Of a stretch of 64,000 nt of DNA, positions 31,414-40,525 are shown piece after piece. Below the pieces are notes generated by a model, which saw only the letters and a program-made list of their open reading frames with translations, did no database searches and was not told where the DNA came from. Within the stretch, counting starts at the first letter, position 1. Every line of letters begins with the position of its first letter. Source of the stretch: CAWJJM01 sp963843275 (GTDB taxonomy: Bacteria > Acidobacteriota > Thermoanaerobaculia > Multivoradales > JBCCEF01); assembly GCA_963843275.1 (NCBI GenBank), contig CAWJJM010000010.1, forward strand, positions 248,001-312,000. Reading direction: 5' to 3'. The position numbers and the translations under genes were made by a program.

Positions 31414-31719
31414 CTACGCCCACTTCTCGCCGAGCTCGGCGATCCCGGCCCGTCCCAGGTCCTCGGCGGACATGACCGGGTGGAACTCGACCTCGGCGTC
31501 GAAGGCGAGGAAGAAGGGCTCGGCGTAGCGGGGGATCTCCGCGGCGTCCTGGACGTCGACCACCAGGATGGCGGCGCGCTTGCCCTCCAACTCGGTGAAG
31601 TAGACGGCCTCCGGCCGCAGCTCGTCGACGATCCTGCGCAGGGTGCGGTCCGCGCTGCCGTCGCGCACGCCGGCGTTGAACCGCGTGGTCGAGCTCTTCG
31701 TGATCATCAACATCCGCAT
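31414..31719 (-). CDS. Small DUF3303-like conserved hypothetical protein
   Basis: A 101-residue protein beginning MRMLMITKSSTTRFNAGVRD. It is a compact alpha/beta domain with the pattern of small stress-related dimeric ferredoxin-like proteins: strand MRMLMITK, helix, LRPEAVYFTELEGKRAAILV strand pair, and the C-terminal VEFHPVMSAEDLGRAGIAEL helix. Related proteins are often mislabelled pantothenate synthetase; the true role is unknown. GGAGG stands seven bases before the ATG. A strong extended -10 element lies about 60 bases upstream on the same strand. Confidence 0.75.
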   Translation of the reverse strand: MRMLMITKSSTTRFNAGVRDGSADRTLRRIVDELRPEAVYFTELEGKRAAILVVDVQDAAEIPRYAEPFFLAFDAEVEFHPVMSAEDLGRAGIAELGEKWA

Positions 31720-31779
31720 CCGGGCCTCCTCGGCGACCTCGCGCCCACGGCGGGGAGGGGCGATTCCCACCCCGCAGCG

Positions 31780-31788
31780 AGCGTAGCA
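31780..31788 (-). promoter_or_regulatory. Extended -10 promoter element (TGCTACGCT)
   Basis: On the minus strand these nine bases are TGCTACGCT, identical to the element at 40488-40496. It drives the DUF3303-like gene (ATG at 31719), with an estimated leader of about 55 bases. No clear -35 box is seen, as expected for extended -10 promoters. Confidence 0.5.
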
Positions 31789-32062
31789 CCGGGTCCGCGC
31801 CGGACCGCTCCGGCGGACCGCGCCCGGCGGAGAGCGCGGTGAGGCCGTCGGACGAGTCCGCCCGCCGAGTGCCGGGCGTCGCGGGCTCGGAGGCCTCCGA
31901 GCGCCGGGGAGACCCGGCCGGCGGGGCGCCCGGCTGCCGACGAGAGTAATGGGCCGGACGTCGCCGTCGACCGGGGTGGAGAGGCGCCGGCGGCGACGAG
32001 AGCTCCCGCGGCTCGACCGCGGTCGGTGGACGGTCCCCGGGCCTCGGAGACCGCGCCGGACG

Positions 32063-32126
32063 CCCGGACACCTGTCCGGCCGGCCGCGACAGGTGTCCGG
32101 GTGCCGGCGTCCGGAGCGGACGCCGG
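32063..32126. promoter_or_regulatory. Two adjacent hairpins upstream of the exporter operon
   Basis: A 14-bp perfect inverted repeat has arms 32063-32076 and 32088-32101 (core GGACACCTGTC/GACAGGTGTCC) with an 11-base spacer. It is followed at once by a 10-bp stem (32104-32113 with 32117-32126). No T-run follows. They could be a dimeric repressor operator or a structured leader controlling the HlyD/MacB-like operon. Their high symmetry stands out from the local background. Confidence 0.6.
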
Positions 32127-32252
32127 GGACGCCCCGAGGACGGCCGGCATCCTCAGATAAAGCCTTTCCCACGAGTGGCTTCCGTGACGCCGGAGGGAAG
32201 GCTGCCCGGCGCCGGCGCGGCTGGCCCGGCGGTTGCTGTCCATCCTCCCGGC

Positions 32253-33521
32253 ATGCGCGACACGGTGGGGATGGATCGGGTCCTGGAGCCGCCGCCGGCT
32301 CGGCGGCGGATCGTCCTGTGGACGGCCGCGGGGCTGGCGCTGGTCGTCGCCCTGGTCGCCGCCCGGCCGCTGATCGCGCGCTGGGGGTCGGCGGACCGGT
32401 CGATCGAGCGCTCGCGGCTGCGGCTGGCGACGGTGAAGCGCGGCGACCTGGTGCACGACGTGGCGGTCCAGGGGCGGGTGGTGGCGGCGTCGCGGCCGAC
32501 GCTGTTCAGCCCGGCGGCGGGGATCGTCGACCTGCGGGTGAAGGAGGGCGAGGCGGTGGCCGCCGACCAGGTGCTGGCGGTGGTCGAGAGCCCCGACCTC
32601 GACAGCCGGCTGGAGCAGGAGAAGGCGACCTGGGAGGCGCTGCGCTCGGAGGTCTCGCGCCTCGAGCTCTCCGAGCGCCAGCAGAACCTCGCCAACGAGC
32701 AGCAGGAGGCCCTCCTCGGCGTCCGCCGCGACGCCGCGGCGCGCGAGGCGCAGCGCTCGGAGGCGCTGGCCGCGCAGGGCCTGCTCAACGACATCGAGCT
32801 CGAGCGCGCCCGCGACGCCCTGCGGGTGGCCTCCCTCGAGCTCGAGCAGTCCAGCCGCTCGAAGGGCCTCGCCCGCGAGATGCTCGCCTTCCAGGTCGCC
32901 GACGCCCGCCACCGTCTGGAGGGCCAGCGTCTGGCGGTGGAGGAGGCGGCGCGCCGCGTCGCCCAGCTCACCATCCGCTCGCCCTTCACCGGCCTGGTGG
33001 CCACCCTCGAAGCCGAGGATCGCGACGCCGTGGTCGCCGGCCAGGCTCTGCTCGGGGTCGTCGACCTCGGCGAGCTCGAGGTGGCGGTCAACATCCCCGA
33101 GGCCTATGCCGACGACGCCACACCCGGGGTCGCCGCCGCCGTCCTGGTCGACGGCGCCAACGTGGCGGGGCGGCTGACCCGGGTGGCGCCCGAGGTCCAG
33201 GACAGCCAGGTGGAGGGCCGGGTGGCCTTCACCCACGGCCTGCCGCCGGGCCTGCGCCAGAACCAGCGCCTCAGCGTCCGCCTGATCCTCGACCAGCGCC
33301 ACGACGTGCTCAAGGTGCCGCGCGGGCCCTTCCTGGAGAGCGGCGGTGGCAAGGCCATCTACGTGGTCTCCGACGGCGTCGCGCGACGGCGCCCGATCGA
33401 GGTCGGGGCGGTGAGCGTGACCGAGGTGGAGGTGGCGCACGGCCTGGAGGAGGGCGAGCAGGTGGTGCTCTCCGACCTGGGAACCCTCGAAGGCTCTTCC
33501 ACCGTATTGATCCGGGACTGA
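32253..33521 (+). CDS. HlyD/MacA-like periplasmic adaptor of an ABC exporter
   Basis: A 422-residue membrane-fusion protein. One transmembrane helix (about residues 18-36, IVLWTAAGLALVVALVAA) anchors it. The first barrel/lipoyl half (GDLVHDVAVQGRVVAASRPT; VKEGEAVAADQVLAVVES) is followed by a long alpha-helical hairpin (about 108-215, very rich in Glu, Arg, Ala and Leu). The second lipoyl half and beta-barrel come next (IRSPFTGLVATLEAEDRDAVVAGQALLGVVD, split around VATLEAED), then the membrane-proximal domain. It would link the permeases to an outer-membrane channel not encoded here. Two in-frame ATGs (32253, 32271) are possible; neither has a strong ribosome-binding site. First gene of the exporter operon. 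Confidence 0.88.
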   Translation: MRDTVGMDRVLEPPPARRRIVLWTAAGLALVVALVAARPLIARWGSADRSIERSRLRLATVKRGDLVHDVAVQGRVVAASRPTLFSPAAGIVDLRVKEGEAVAADQVLAVVESPDLDSRLEQEKATWEALRSEVSRLELSERQQNLANEQQEALLGVRRDAAAREAQRSEALAAQGLLNDIELERARDALRVASLELEQSSRSKGLAREMLAFQVADARHRLEGQRLAVEEAARRVAQLTIRSPFTGLVATLEAEDRDAVVAGQALLGVVDLGELEVAVNIPEAYADDATPGVAAAVLVDGANVAGRLTRVAPEVQDSQVEGRVAFTHGLPPGLRQNQRLSVRLILDQRHDVLKVPRGPFLESGGGKAIYVVSDGVARRRPIEVGAVSVTEVEVAHGLEEGEQVVLSDLGTLEGSSTVLIRD

Positions 33522-33547
33522 ACCCGAGAGCGAAGGAGAGACGGACG

Positions 33548-34288
33548 ATGGCGATGCTGGAGATGCGCGACGTCACCAAGAGCTACCGCACCGAACTGGT
33601 GGAGACCCGGGCGCTGGACGAACTGACGCTGACCGTCGAGGAGGGCGAGTTCGTCGCCCTGTCGGGCCCCTCCGGCTCGGGCAAGACCACCTTCCTCAAC
33701 GTCGCCGGGCTGCTCGACACCTTCGACGAAGGGACCTACCGTCTCGACGGCGACGACGTCTCACGGCTCGACGACCGGCGCCAGTCGCGGGTCCGCAACC
33801 GCAAGATCGGCTTCATCTTCCAGAGCTTCAACCTGATCCCCGACCTCGACGTCTTCGACAACGTCGACGTGCCCCTGCGCTACGCGGGGGTCGGCCGGCG
33901 GTGAGCGCCGGCAACGGATCGAGGACGCGCTGTCTCGTGGTGGGCCTCACCGGGCGCACCCACCACCTGCCGTCGCAGCTCTCGGGCGGCCAGCAGCAGC
34001 GGGTGGCGATCGCCCGGGCCCTGGCCACGCGGCCCCGGCTGCATCCTCGCCGACGAGCCCACCGGCAACCTCGACTCGGCGACGGCGCAGGAGATCATGG
34101 CGCTGCTGCAGCAGGTCAACGAAGAGGGCACCACCATCCTGATGGTGACCCACGATCCCGGCTGCGCCGCCTACGCCGACCGCCAGCTCCACATCCTCGA
34201 CGGCCGGCTGATCGACCTGCGCGAGGAGAAGCTCCCCGCCCTGGGGCTCTCCCAGCTCGTCACCGGACCCGCACCCACGGTCTCCTGA
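33548..34288 (+). CDS. MacB/LolD-like ABC ATPase, three frame breaks
   Basis: Removing one extra base near each of 33901, 33938 and 34041 gives a 245-residue ATPase, the usual LolD/MacB size. It shows Walker A GPSGSGKTT, Q-loop GFIFQSFNLIPDL, the signature SQLSGGQQQRVAIARALA, Walker B LILADEPTGNLDS and H-loop MVTHDP. The first break creates a stop (TGA at 33902-33904) that would remove the signature and Walker B, so a literal reading would be non-functional. The strict conservation after each break argues for consensus errors. AAGGAG lies just before the ATG. It energises the two permeases that follow. Confidence 0.82.
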
Positions 34289-34300
34289 GAGGACGCTCCC

Positions 34301-35633
34301 GTGATCGGCTACTACCTGCGCCTCGCCGCCAAGAGTCTCGTCGCCACCCCCGGCACCACGCTGCTGACGGTGGTCGCCATCGGCCTGGGAATCGCGGTGC
34401 CGAGCGGCATCCTCAGCATCCACCACGTCTTCGCCCAGAACCCGATCCCCGGCAAGAGCGATCGCCTGTTCAACGTCCGCGTCGACAGCTGGGACCCGCA
34501 CAGCGAGTTCTTCGACGTCGATCCCGGCGACCCGCCCAAGCACATCACCTACCAGGACATGGCCGGCCTGATGCGCCAGGACACCGTCTCCACGCACCGA
34601 ACCGGAGTCGGCACGGCCGTGGCCTTCGCCTTTCCCGAAGGGCGAGACGCCCGCCCCTACCAGACCCGGGTGCAGCTCTGCCACGCCGACTTCTTCCCCA
34701 TGTTCGACGCGCCCTTCGCCTACGGCGCCGGTTGGACCCGGCAGGCCGACGAGCGCCGCGACCGGGTGGTGGTGCTGAGCCGTGAGGCCAACGAGAAGCT
34801 CTTCGGCGGCGCCGACAGCGTCGGCCGCCGGGTGCGGCTGGGGGGCAGGAGCTCACCGTCGTCGGCGTGCTCGCCGAGTGGCGGCCGACGCCGGTCTACT
34901 TCGACATCCTCAACAACCCCTTCGGCCTGCCGCGCGAGTTCCTGGTCCCGTTCGACCTCGTCCGCGAGCCCGGCCTCCGGGCTCGTCCGCAGCGGCCAGT
35001 CCGACTGCTGGAAGGACTGCGCCGGCGGTACCGACGCCTACTTCACCGCCTCGGAGAGCACCTGGATCCAGTACTGGGTCGAGCTGCCGCCGGACCGCCT
35101 CGCCGCCTACCGCGACTACGTCGACGACTACGCCCGCGACGCAGAAGCGCCTCGGCCGTTTCCCACGGCCGCTCAACAACCGCGTCACGCCGCTGATGGA
35201 GTGGCTGCAGGTGCGCAAGGTCGTGCCGCCGGCGACGCGGGCGATGGTGGTCATCGCCTTCCTCTTCCTGGCCGTGTGCTGCCTCAACCTGGTCGGCCTG
35301 CTGCTCGCCAAGTTCCTCTCCCGCGCCGGGCGGCTGGGCGTGCACCGCGCGCTCGGCGCGTCGCGCCGGGACGTCTTCGTGCAGCGCCTGGTCGAGTGCG
35401 AGCTGGTCGGCGCCGGCGGCGGCCTGCTCGGCCTCGGCCTGGCGGCGCTCGCGATGGGGACGCTGGACCGCATGCTGCCGAGCTTCCTGGCGGCGCACGG
35501 CCTGCTGACGGCGAACGCGTTCACTCTCGTCGTCGCCCTCGGCCTCGCCCTGGTCGCCGGGCTGCTCTCCGGCATCTATCCCGCCTGGCGAGCCTGCCGC
35601 ATCGCCCCGGCCGTCCAACTCAAACTGCAGTAG
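34301..35633 (+). CDS. MacB/FtsX-like permease 1, three frame breaks
   Basis: Three frame changes (missing base near 34850, extra near 34979 and 35142) restore a 443-residue FtsX-type permease. TM1 is near residues 16-38 (TPGTTLLTVVAIGLGIAVPS), then a MacB periplasmic domain of about 240 residues. Three more helices follow, with AFLFLAVCCLNLVGLLLAKF, a cytoplasmic RAGRLGVHRALGASRRDVFV stretch (the FtsX coupling motif, EIGIRRALGAS-like), and the last GIYPAWRACRIAPAVQLKLQ. Begins at a GTG twelve bases after the ATPase stop. Half of a permease pair; like ADOP-type exporters, the conserved coupling motif contacts the ATPase. Confidence 0.8.
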
Positions 35634-35652
35634 AGCGAAAGGAGTCGTCACC

Positions 35653-36866
35653 ATGCAGCTCGGACCGATCCTGCGCGCGATGGGCCACAGCCGGATGCGG
35701 GTGGGACTGTTGGTGGCTCGAGATCGCCTTCACCCTGGTCATCGTGCTCAACTGCCTGGGCATGATCCTCGACCAGCGGGCCACCATCGAGCGGCCCAGC
35801 GGCATCGACGAGGACAACCTGATCGGCGTCACCTCGAGGGCCTGGGGCGAGGCCTACGGCGACCGCAACTACCGCCGCCAGATCATCGATCGCGACCTCG
35901 CGGCCCTGCGCACCCTGCCCGGGGTGGTCGACGCCTCGGCGATCAGCAACTTCCCGCTCCAGGGCGGCGGCAGCTCGTTCAAGATCAAGCCGCTCGGCGC
36001 TCCCGACAGCGCCAAGGTCTCCTCGCCCGTCTACACCGCGGACCCCCACGTGCTCCGACACCCTCGGCCTCGAGGTGGTGGCGGGGAGGGCGCTGACCGA
36101 CGACGACGTGCCGGCGCAGCCCGGGCCGCAGATCCTCAACATCCTCGTCACCCGCGACCTCGCCGACGCCCTGTTCCCCGACGGCGACGCGCTGGGCAAG
36201 ACGGTCGACACCGGCAGCGAGGAGTACCCCGACCTCATCGTCGGGGTCCTCGACCACATGTTGACCCCCTACGGCGGCGGTCCGATGGAGAGCCGCATCA
36301 CCTTCTACCCGGGCAAGCCCGGCTACGACGCCGCCATCTCCTACGTGGTCCGCACCGAGCCGGGCGAGGTGCGGGCGGTGCTGCCGTCGCTCGAGCCGGC
36401 GCTCCTCGCGACGCAGGCGGACCGCACCCTGCAGGTCCAGACCCTGGCCGAGATCAAGGGCGCCGCCTACCTCCAGAACCGCCTCGTCATCCGGGTGCTG
36501 TCGAGCATCGTCTTCCTGCTGCTCTTCGTCACCGGGCTCGGCATCTACGGCGTCACTTCGTTCTCGGTCACCCAGCGCACCAAACAGGTGGGGACGCGCC
36601 GCGCCCTGGGTGCCTCGCGGGCGGCCATCGTCCGCTACTTCCTGCTCGAGGCGGCGCTGGTCACCGCGCTGGGCTCGACCCTCGGGCTGGCGGGGGCCTA
36701 CGGGCTCAACCTGCTGCTGGTGACGCGGCTCGGCAGCGCACCCCTGCACGCGGATCTGGCGATCGCCGGCACCGCCCTGTTGTGGCTCCTGATCCTGTCG
36801 GCGACCGTGCTGCCGGCGCGGCGCGCCGCCGGCCTGTCGCCGGCGCTGGCCACCCGCAGCGTGTGA
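35653..36866 (+). CDS. MacB/FtsX-like permease 2, two frame breaks
   Basis: One extra base near 35717 and one near 36055 hide a 403-residue permease. AAAGGAG precedes its ATG. TM1 is near residues 20-42 (LEIAFTLVIVLNCLGMIL), followed by a periplasmic MacB domain (about 45-270). Three helices with FVTGLGIYGVTSFSVTQRTK and the coupling motif QVGTRRALGASRAAIVRYFL come next; the end is LPARRAAGLSPALATRSV. It is similar in layout to permease 1 but not its duplicate, so the transporter probably works as a heterodimer. Followed after 82 bases by the response-regulator gene, whose own -10-like box sits in that gap. Confidence 0.82.
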
Positions 36867-36938
36867 GCGCGGCGGCGCCGCGGCGGCGCTTCCCCGGGGC
36901 GGGCGGCGGCCGCGGGGGCCGGTGCGGGGGACGGGTCG

Positions 36939-36944
36939 TAGACT
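36939..36944 (+). promoter_or_regulatory. Candidate -10 element before the response regulator
   Basis: TAGACT ends four bases before the ATG at 36949. Together with similar boxes at 1721, 16700, 20709 and 59281 it suggests frequent leaderless messages. No -35 match. Confidence 0.45.
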
Positions 36945-36948
36945 GACG

Positions 36949-38385
36949 ATGCCGATGGGAGAATCCGCGGTCGTCCTGATCGTCGAGGACCAGGAGCCGG
37001 TGGCCCGCGCCATCGCCCTGCTGCTCGACCTGCACGGGCTGCCCTCGGTCACCGTGCGCACGCCGGCGGCGGCGCTGGCGGCGGTGGCCGGGCGGCGCGT
37101 CGGCCTGGTGATCCAGGACATGAACTTCTCCCCCGGGGCGCACGACGGCGCCGAGGGCTTCGCGCTCTTCCACCGACTGCGCCGGGAGGTGCCGCACCTG
37201 CCCGTCCTGGTGATGACGGCCTGGGCGTCGCTCGAGCACGCCGTCCGCCTGGTCAAGGAGGGGGCCGCCGACTACCTCGAGAAGCCCTGGGACGACGACA
37301 AGCTGGTGGCGACGGTGCGCAACCTGCTGCGCCTCGGCCACCGGGAAGGCGAGAGGGACCGGCACGACGACGACCTCCGCCGGGCGCGCGAGCGGTTGGC
37401 CCGCGAGGCCGACCTCTGCGGCATGGTCTACCGCGACGCGGCGGTCCACGAGGTGCTGGCGCTGGCGGTGCGGGTGGCGCAGGCCGACGTGCCGGTCCTG
37501 ATCACCGGCGCCAGCGGCACCGGCAAGGAGAAGCTCGCCGAGGTCCTGCACGCCAACTCGGCCCGCCGCGGAGGGCCGTTCGTCAAGGTCAACGCCGGCG
37601 CCATCCCGGACAGCCTGCTCGAGGCCGAGCTCTTCGGCGCCGAGGCGGGCGCCTTCACCGGTGCCACCCGCCGCCGGCTGGGCCGCTTCGAGGCCGCCGA
37701 CGGCGGCACCCTCCTGCTCGACGAGGTGGGCAATCTCTCCCCGGCCGGCCAGATGAAGCTGCTGCGCGTGTTGCAGACCGGCGAGGTCGAGCGCCTGGGA
37801 GCGTCGCGCCAGGCCCGCGTCGACGTCCGCGTCCTCGCCGCCACCCACGCCGATCTACGCGCCGAGGCGGCGGCGGGCCGCTTCCGCGAGGACCTGCTGT
37901 TCCGCCTCGACGTCATCGCCCTGGACCTCCCGCCGCTCGCCCGGCGGCCGGCCGACGTCCTGCCGCTCGCCGAGCACTTCCTCCAGGAGATCGACGGCGC
38001 TCCCGACGACGCGCCCCGCCAGCTCTCCGAGGCCAGCCGGCGGGCGCTGCTCGCCCATCCCTGGCCCGGCAACGTCCGCGAGCTGCGCAACCGGGTGCAG
38101 CGCGCCCGGCTGGTGGCCCGCGGCACCACGTTGGAGCCCGCCGACCTCGGGCTGCCGGCGGCGGACGCCGGCGTCCCCCGGCCGCCGGAGGGCGGGCGGA
38201 CCCCGGCGGCGGCCGACGCCGGCACGGAGCGCGAACGCGTGGTGGCCGCACTCGAGGCGCACCACGGGGTGCTGAGCCATGCCGCCGCGGAGCTCGGCAT
38301 CAGCCGGCAGGCGCTGTACCGGCGCATGGAGCGGCTCGGAATCGCCATCGAGCGGCGCCTGCGGGGTGCGGGCCCGCAGCGGTGA
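36949..38385 (+). CDS. NtrC-type sigma-54-dependent response regulator
   Basis: A 478-residue regulator with three domains. The receiver (about residues 8-130) has the acidic pair VEDQ and the phosphorylated Asp in VIQDMNFSPG, plus the conserved Lys in YLEKPW. The AAA+ sigma-54 domain (about 150-385) shows Walker A ASGTGKE, the sigma-54-contacting GAFTGA loop (EAGAFTGATRRRLG), and Walker B GGTLLLDEVGN. A Fis-type helix-turn-helix follows (about 430-470, LSHAAAELGISRQALYRRME). It needs sigma-54, whose gene is not here. Lies next to, and likely controls, the exporter operon just upstream, with the histidine kinase downstream (TGA overlaps its GTG). Phosphorylation would trigger transcription from -24/-12 promoters. 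Confidence 0.93.
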   Translation: MPMGESAVVLIVEDQEPVARAIALLLDLHGLPSVTVRTPAAALAAVAGRRVGLVIQDMNFSPGAHDGAEGFALFHRLRREVPHLPVLVMTAWASLEHAVRLVKEGAADYLEKPWDDDKLVATVRNLLRLGHREGERDRHDDDLRRARERLAREADLCGMVYRDAAVHEVLALAVRVAQADVPVLITGASGTGKEKLAEVLHANSARRGGPFVKVNAGAIPDSLLEAELFGAEAGAFTGATRRRLGRFEAADGGTLLLDEVGNLSPAGQMKLLRVLQTGEVERLGASRQARVDVRVLAATHADLRAEAAAGRFREDLLFRLDVIALDLPPLARRPADVLPLAEHFLQEIDGAPDDAPRQLSEASRRALLAHPWPGNVRELRNRVQRARLVARGTTLEPADLGLPAADAGVPRPPEGGRTPAAADAGTERERVVAALEAHHGVLSHAAAELGISRQALYRRMERLGIAIERRLRGAGPQR

Positions 38386-39698
38386 GCGGCCCCCGGTTCA
38401 GCCTCGCCGGACGTCTGGCGCTGCGCCTGGCGGCGGCGCTCGCCGCCGCCGGCGGCGGCGCTGCCGTCGCCGCCGCCGCGGCGTTGCCGCCCTGGGCCGT
38501 GGGGCTCTCGGCGGTGGCGGTGGGCCTGCCCCTCGGCCTGGTCCTGGTGGCGCGCTTCCTGCGCCCGGTCCGCGAGGTGCTGCTCGGCCTGCGCGAGGGG
38601 GTGCGCAGCCTCGAGGACGGCGATTTCAGCCTCCGTCTGCCGGGCCGCGGGGAGGACGAGCTCGGCGACCTGGTCCGCGTCTACAACCGCCTCTCCGGCA
38701 CCCTGAGCCGGGAGCGCGGCGACCTGCGGCAGCGCGAGCTCCTCCTGCACACGGCGCTGGAGACCTCGCCGGCGGCGGTCCTGTTGATCAACGCTGCCGA
38801 CCGCATCCTGTTCGCCAACCGCGCCGCCCGCGAGCTCTTCTTCGCCGGCCGCCGCCTCGAGGGTCAGGGGTTCGCCGCGCTGCTCGCCGGCTGCCCGCCG
38901 GCCCTCGCCGAGGCCCTCGCCGCGGGCCGCGACTGCCTGCTGTCGCTCGCGGTCGACGGCGCCGACGAGACCTTCCACGTGACCCGGCGCCACTTCGAGC
39001 TCAACGCGCGACGCCACCGGCTGGTGATGGTGCGGCACCTGACCCCGGAGCTGCGGCGGCAGGAGGCCGCCATCTGGAAGCGCGTCATCCGCGTGATCGG
39101 CCACGAGCTCAACAACTCCCTGGCGCCCATCCGCTCGCTGGTGCGCTCGGCCCGGCTGCTGCGTGCCGCCGACGACCTCGAGCGGCTGGACGAGGCCCTG
39201 GCCAGCATCGACGAGTCCGCCGCCCACCTGCACCGTTTCGTCGCCGGCTACGCGCGCTTCGCCCGCCTGCCCGACCCGCGCCTCGAAGAGGTGCCACTGC
39301 GCCCCTTCCTCGAGCACCTGGCGCAGCTAGAGCCGTTCCGCCTCGAAGGCGACGTCCCGGACACCCTCGTGCGGGTCGATCCGGCGCAGCTCCAACAGGT
39401 CCTGGTCAATCTGCTGAAGAACGCGCGCGAGGCGGGCAGCCCGCCGGAGGAGATCGCGCTGGCGATCGACCGCCTGGGCGACGGCGGCCTCACCGTCCAG
39501 GTGAAGGACCGCGGTTCGGGCATGGACGAGCGCACCCTCGCGCAGGCGCTACTGCCCTTCTACACGTCGAAACCGCAGGGGTCCGGCCTCGGGCTGGCGC
39601 TGTGCCGGGAGATCCTCGAGAGCCACGGCGGCAGCCTCGACCTCGCCCTGCGCCGGGGCGGCGGGCTGGTGGTCACCTGCCGCCTGCCGGGGGGCTGA
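38382..39698 (+). CDS. Sensor histidine kinase (HAMP, PAS, HisKA-like, HATPase)
   Basis: A 438-residue kinase. Two transmembrane helices (about residues 11-35 and 38-58) with almost no periplasmic loop are followed by a HAMP domain (about 58-110, RPVREVLLGLREGVRSLEDG, FSLRLPGRGEDELGDL). A PAS domain comes next (about 120-220), then the H-box VIGHELNNSLAPI with His241, the N-box VLVNLLKNAREAG, and the G boxes DRGSGM and SGLGLALCREI. The short sensor loop suggests it reads a signal in the membrane or cytoplasm (through PAS). GTG start overlapping the regulator stop by four bases; the pair is clearly an operon. Cognate partner of the sigma-54 regulator. Confidence 0.93.
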   Translation: MSGPRFSLAGRLALRLAAALAAAGGGAAVAAAAALPPWAVGLSAVAVGLPLGLVLVARFLRPVREVLLGLREGVRSLEDGDFSLRLPGRGEDELGDLVRVYNRLSGTLSRERGDLRQRELLLHTALETSPAAVLLINAADRILFANRAARELFFAGRRLEGQGFAALLAGCPPALAEALAAGRDCLLSLAVDGADETFHVTRRHFELNARRHRLVMVRHLTPELRRQEAAIWKRVIRVIGHELNNSLAPIRSLVRSARLLRAADDLERLDEALASIDESAAHLHRFVAGYARFARLPDPRLEEVPLRPFLEHLAQLEPFRLEGDVPDTLVRVDPAQLQQVLVNLLKNAREAGSPPEEIALAIDRLGDGGLTVQVKDRGSGMDERTLAQALLPFYTSKPQGSGLGLALCREILESHGGSLDLALRRGGGLVVTCRLPGG

Positions 39699-39748
39699 GC
39701 GAGCCGCGCCGGCCCGGGCCCGCGTCCCTCGGGGGACCGGTCCCCGGC

Positions 39749-40375
39749 TCAGGGCGTGGCGACGCCGTCGAAGAAGTCGACCCGGCCGGTGTCGAGGGCG
39801 TACTCGGCCCCCACCACCACGAGGCCCTCGTCGCGGAGCAGCCGCTCGAGCACCCGCGAGCCGTGGCGCAGGTGGTCGGCCGAGGCGCGGATGTTGGCGC
39901 GCACCGCGTGGCGGAGCAGGGCCTCGCGGTCGTGGCGGAGGTCGGTCTCCATCAGGGTCTCGACCGACGGTCGCACGGCCTCGACGATGGCGGCGAGGTT
40001 CGGGGAGCGCCCGGCCGAGGGCCGCTCGAGCTCCTCCACCGTCGCCAGGATGGCGCCGCAGCCCGAGTGGCCCAGCACCACCACCAGCCGGGTGCCGAAC
40101 TTCTCGGCCGCGAACTCGACCGAGCCCACCTGGGAGGGGGCGACGATGTTGCCCGCCACGCGGATGACGAAGAGGTCGCCGAGCCCCTGGTCGAAGACCA
40201 GCTCGGCCGGCACCCGCGAGTCGGAGCAGCCGAGGACGATGGCGAACGGCTCCTGGCCCGCCACCAGCTCGTCGCGGCGCTCGCGGCTGGCGAGGGGGCC
40301 GCGCGAGGGACGGCCCTCGGCGAAGCGGTGGTTGCCTTCGCGCAGACGTTCGAGCGCCTCGGCGGCCGGGATCAT
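39749..40375 (-). CDS. Beta-class carbonic anhydrase
   Basis: A 208-residue enzyme that interconverts CO2 and bicarbonate. Zinc ligands are all present: Cys50 in GCSDSRVP (with Asp52 and Arg54 of the conserved dyad), His103 and Cys106 in GHSGCGAI. The family segment VIRVAGNIV follows at about 70-78. The C-terminal arm (LRDEGLVVVGAEYALDTGRV) is the usual final strand-helix. ATG 40375 has GAGGAGA upstream; an in-frame ATG at 40420 has none. A TAGAGT -10-like box is at 40444-40449 (minus strand). Convergent with the histidine-kinase gene, 50 bases apart. Confidence 0.96.
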   Translation of the reverse strand: MIPAAEALERLREGNHRFAEGRPSRGPLASRERRDELVAGQEPFAIVLGCSDSRVPAELVFDQGLGDLFVIRVAGNIVAPSQVGSVEFAAEKFGTRLVVVLGHSGCGAILATVEELERPSAGRSPNLAAIVEAVRPSVETLMETDLRHDREALLRHAVRANIRASADHLRHGSRVLERLLRDEGLVVVGAEYALDTGRVDFFDGVATP

Positions 40376-40443
40376 GCGTCTCTCCTCGCGCGCCTCCGGA
40401 CACCGGCGGGCCCATCCCACCCGGCGCAGAGGGCCGGGCCCGA

Positions 40444-40449
40444 CTCTAG
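40444..40449 (-). promoter_or_regulatory. Candidate -10 element for the carbonic anhydrase
   Basis: TAGAGT on the minus strand, about 70 bases upstream of the ATG at 40375. No clear -35 box. It lies back to back with the ExeA-like promoter. Confidence 0.35.
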
Positions 40450-40487
40450 CCGACCCGCCCAGCAGCCACTCCCGCCTTCGAAAGTTG

Positions 40488-40496
40488 TGCTACGCT
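40488..40496 (+). promoter_or_regulatory. Extended -10 promoter of the ExeA-like gene
   Basis: TGCTACGCT matches the element at 31780-31788 base for base. It lies about 90 bases before the ATG at 40589 inside an AT-rich island (about 40465-40550) that stands out in this GC-rich DNA. TGCAAA at 40526-40531 and TTTGCA at 40540-40545 form an inverted repeat just downstream, a possible operator. Confidence 0.5.
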
Positions 40497-40525
40497 CCGG
40501 GGGAGATTCGAAACAGTCAGTCATT

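Larger units (their letters stand above)
31720..32252. other. Long non-coding region between divergent genes
   Basis: About 530 bases with no convincing gene. It contains a minus-strand extended -10 (31780-31788) for the DUF3303-like gene and two hairpins (32063-32126) toward the exporter genes. Next is the motif-poor, less GC-rich stretch around 32150-32190. Any frames here read as Arg/Pro/Gly-rich noise. Confidence 0.65.

Noticed and set aside
33548..34288. Programmed frameshifting in the exporter ATPase
   Set aside because: Three independent breaks in one gene, no slippery-site or pseudoknot pattern shared among them.
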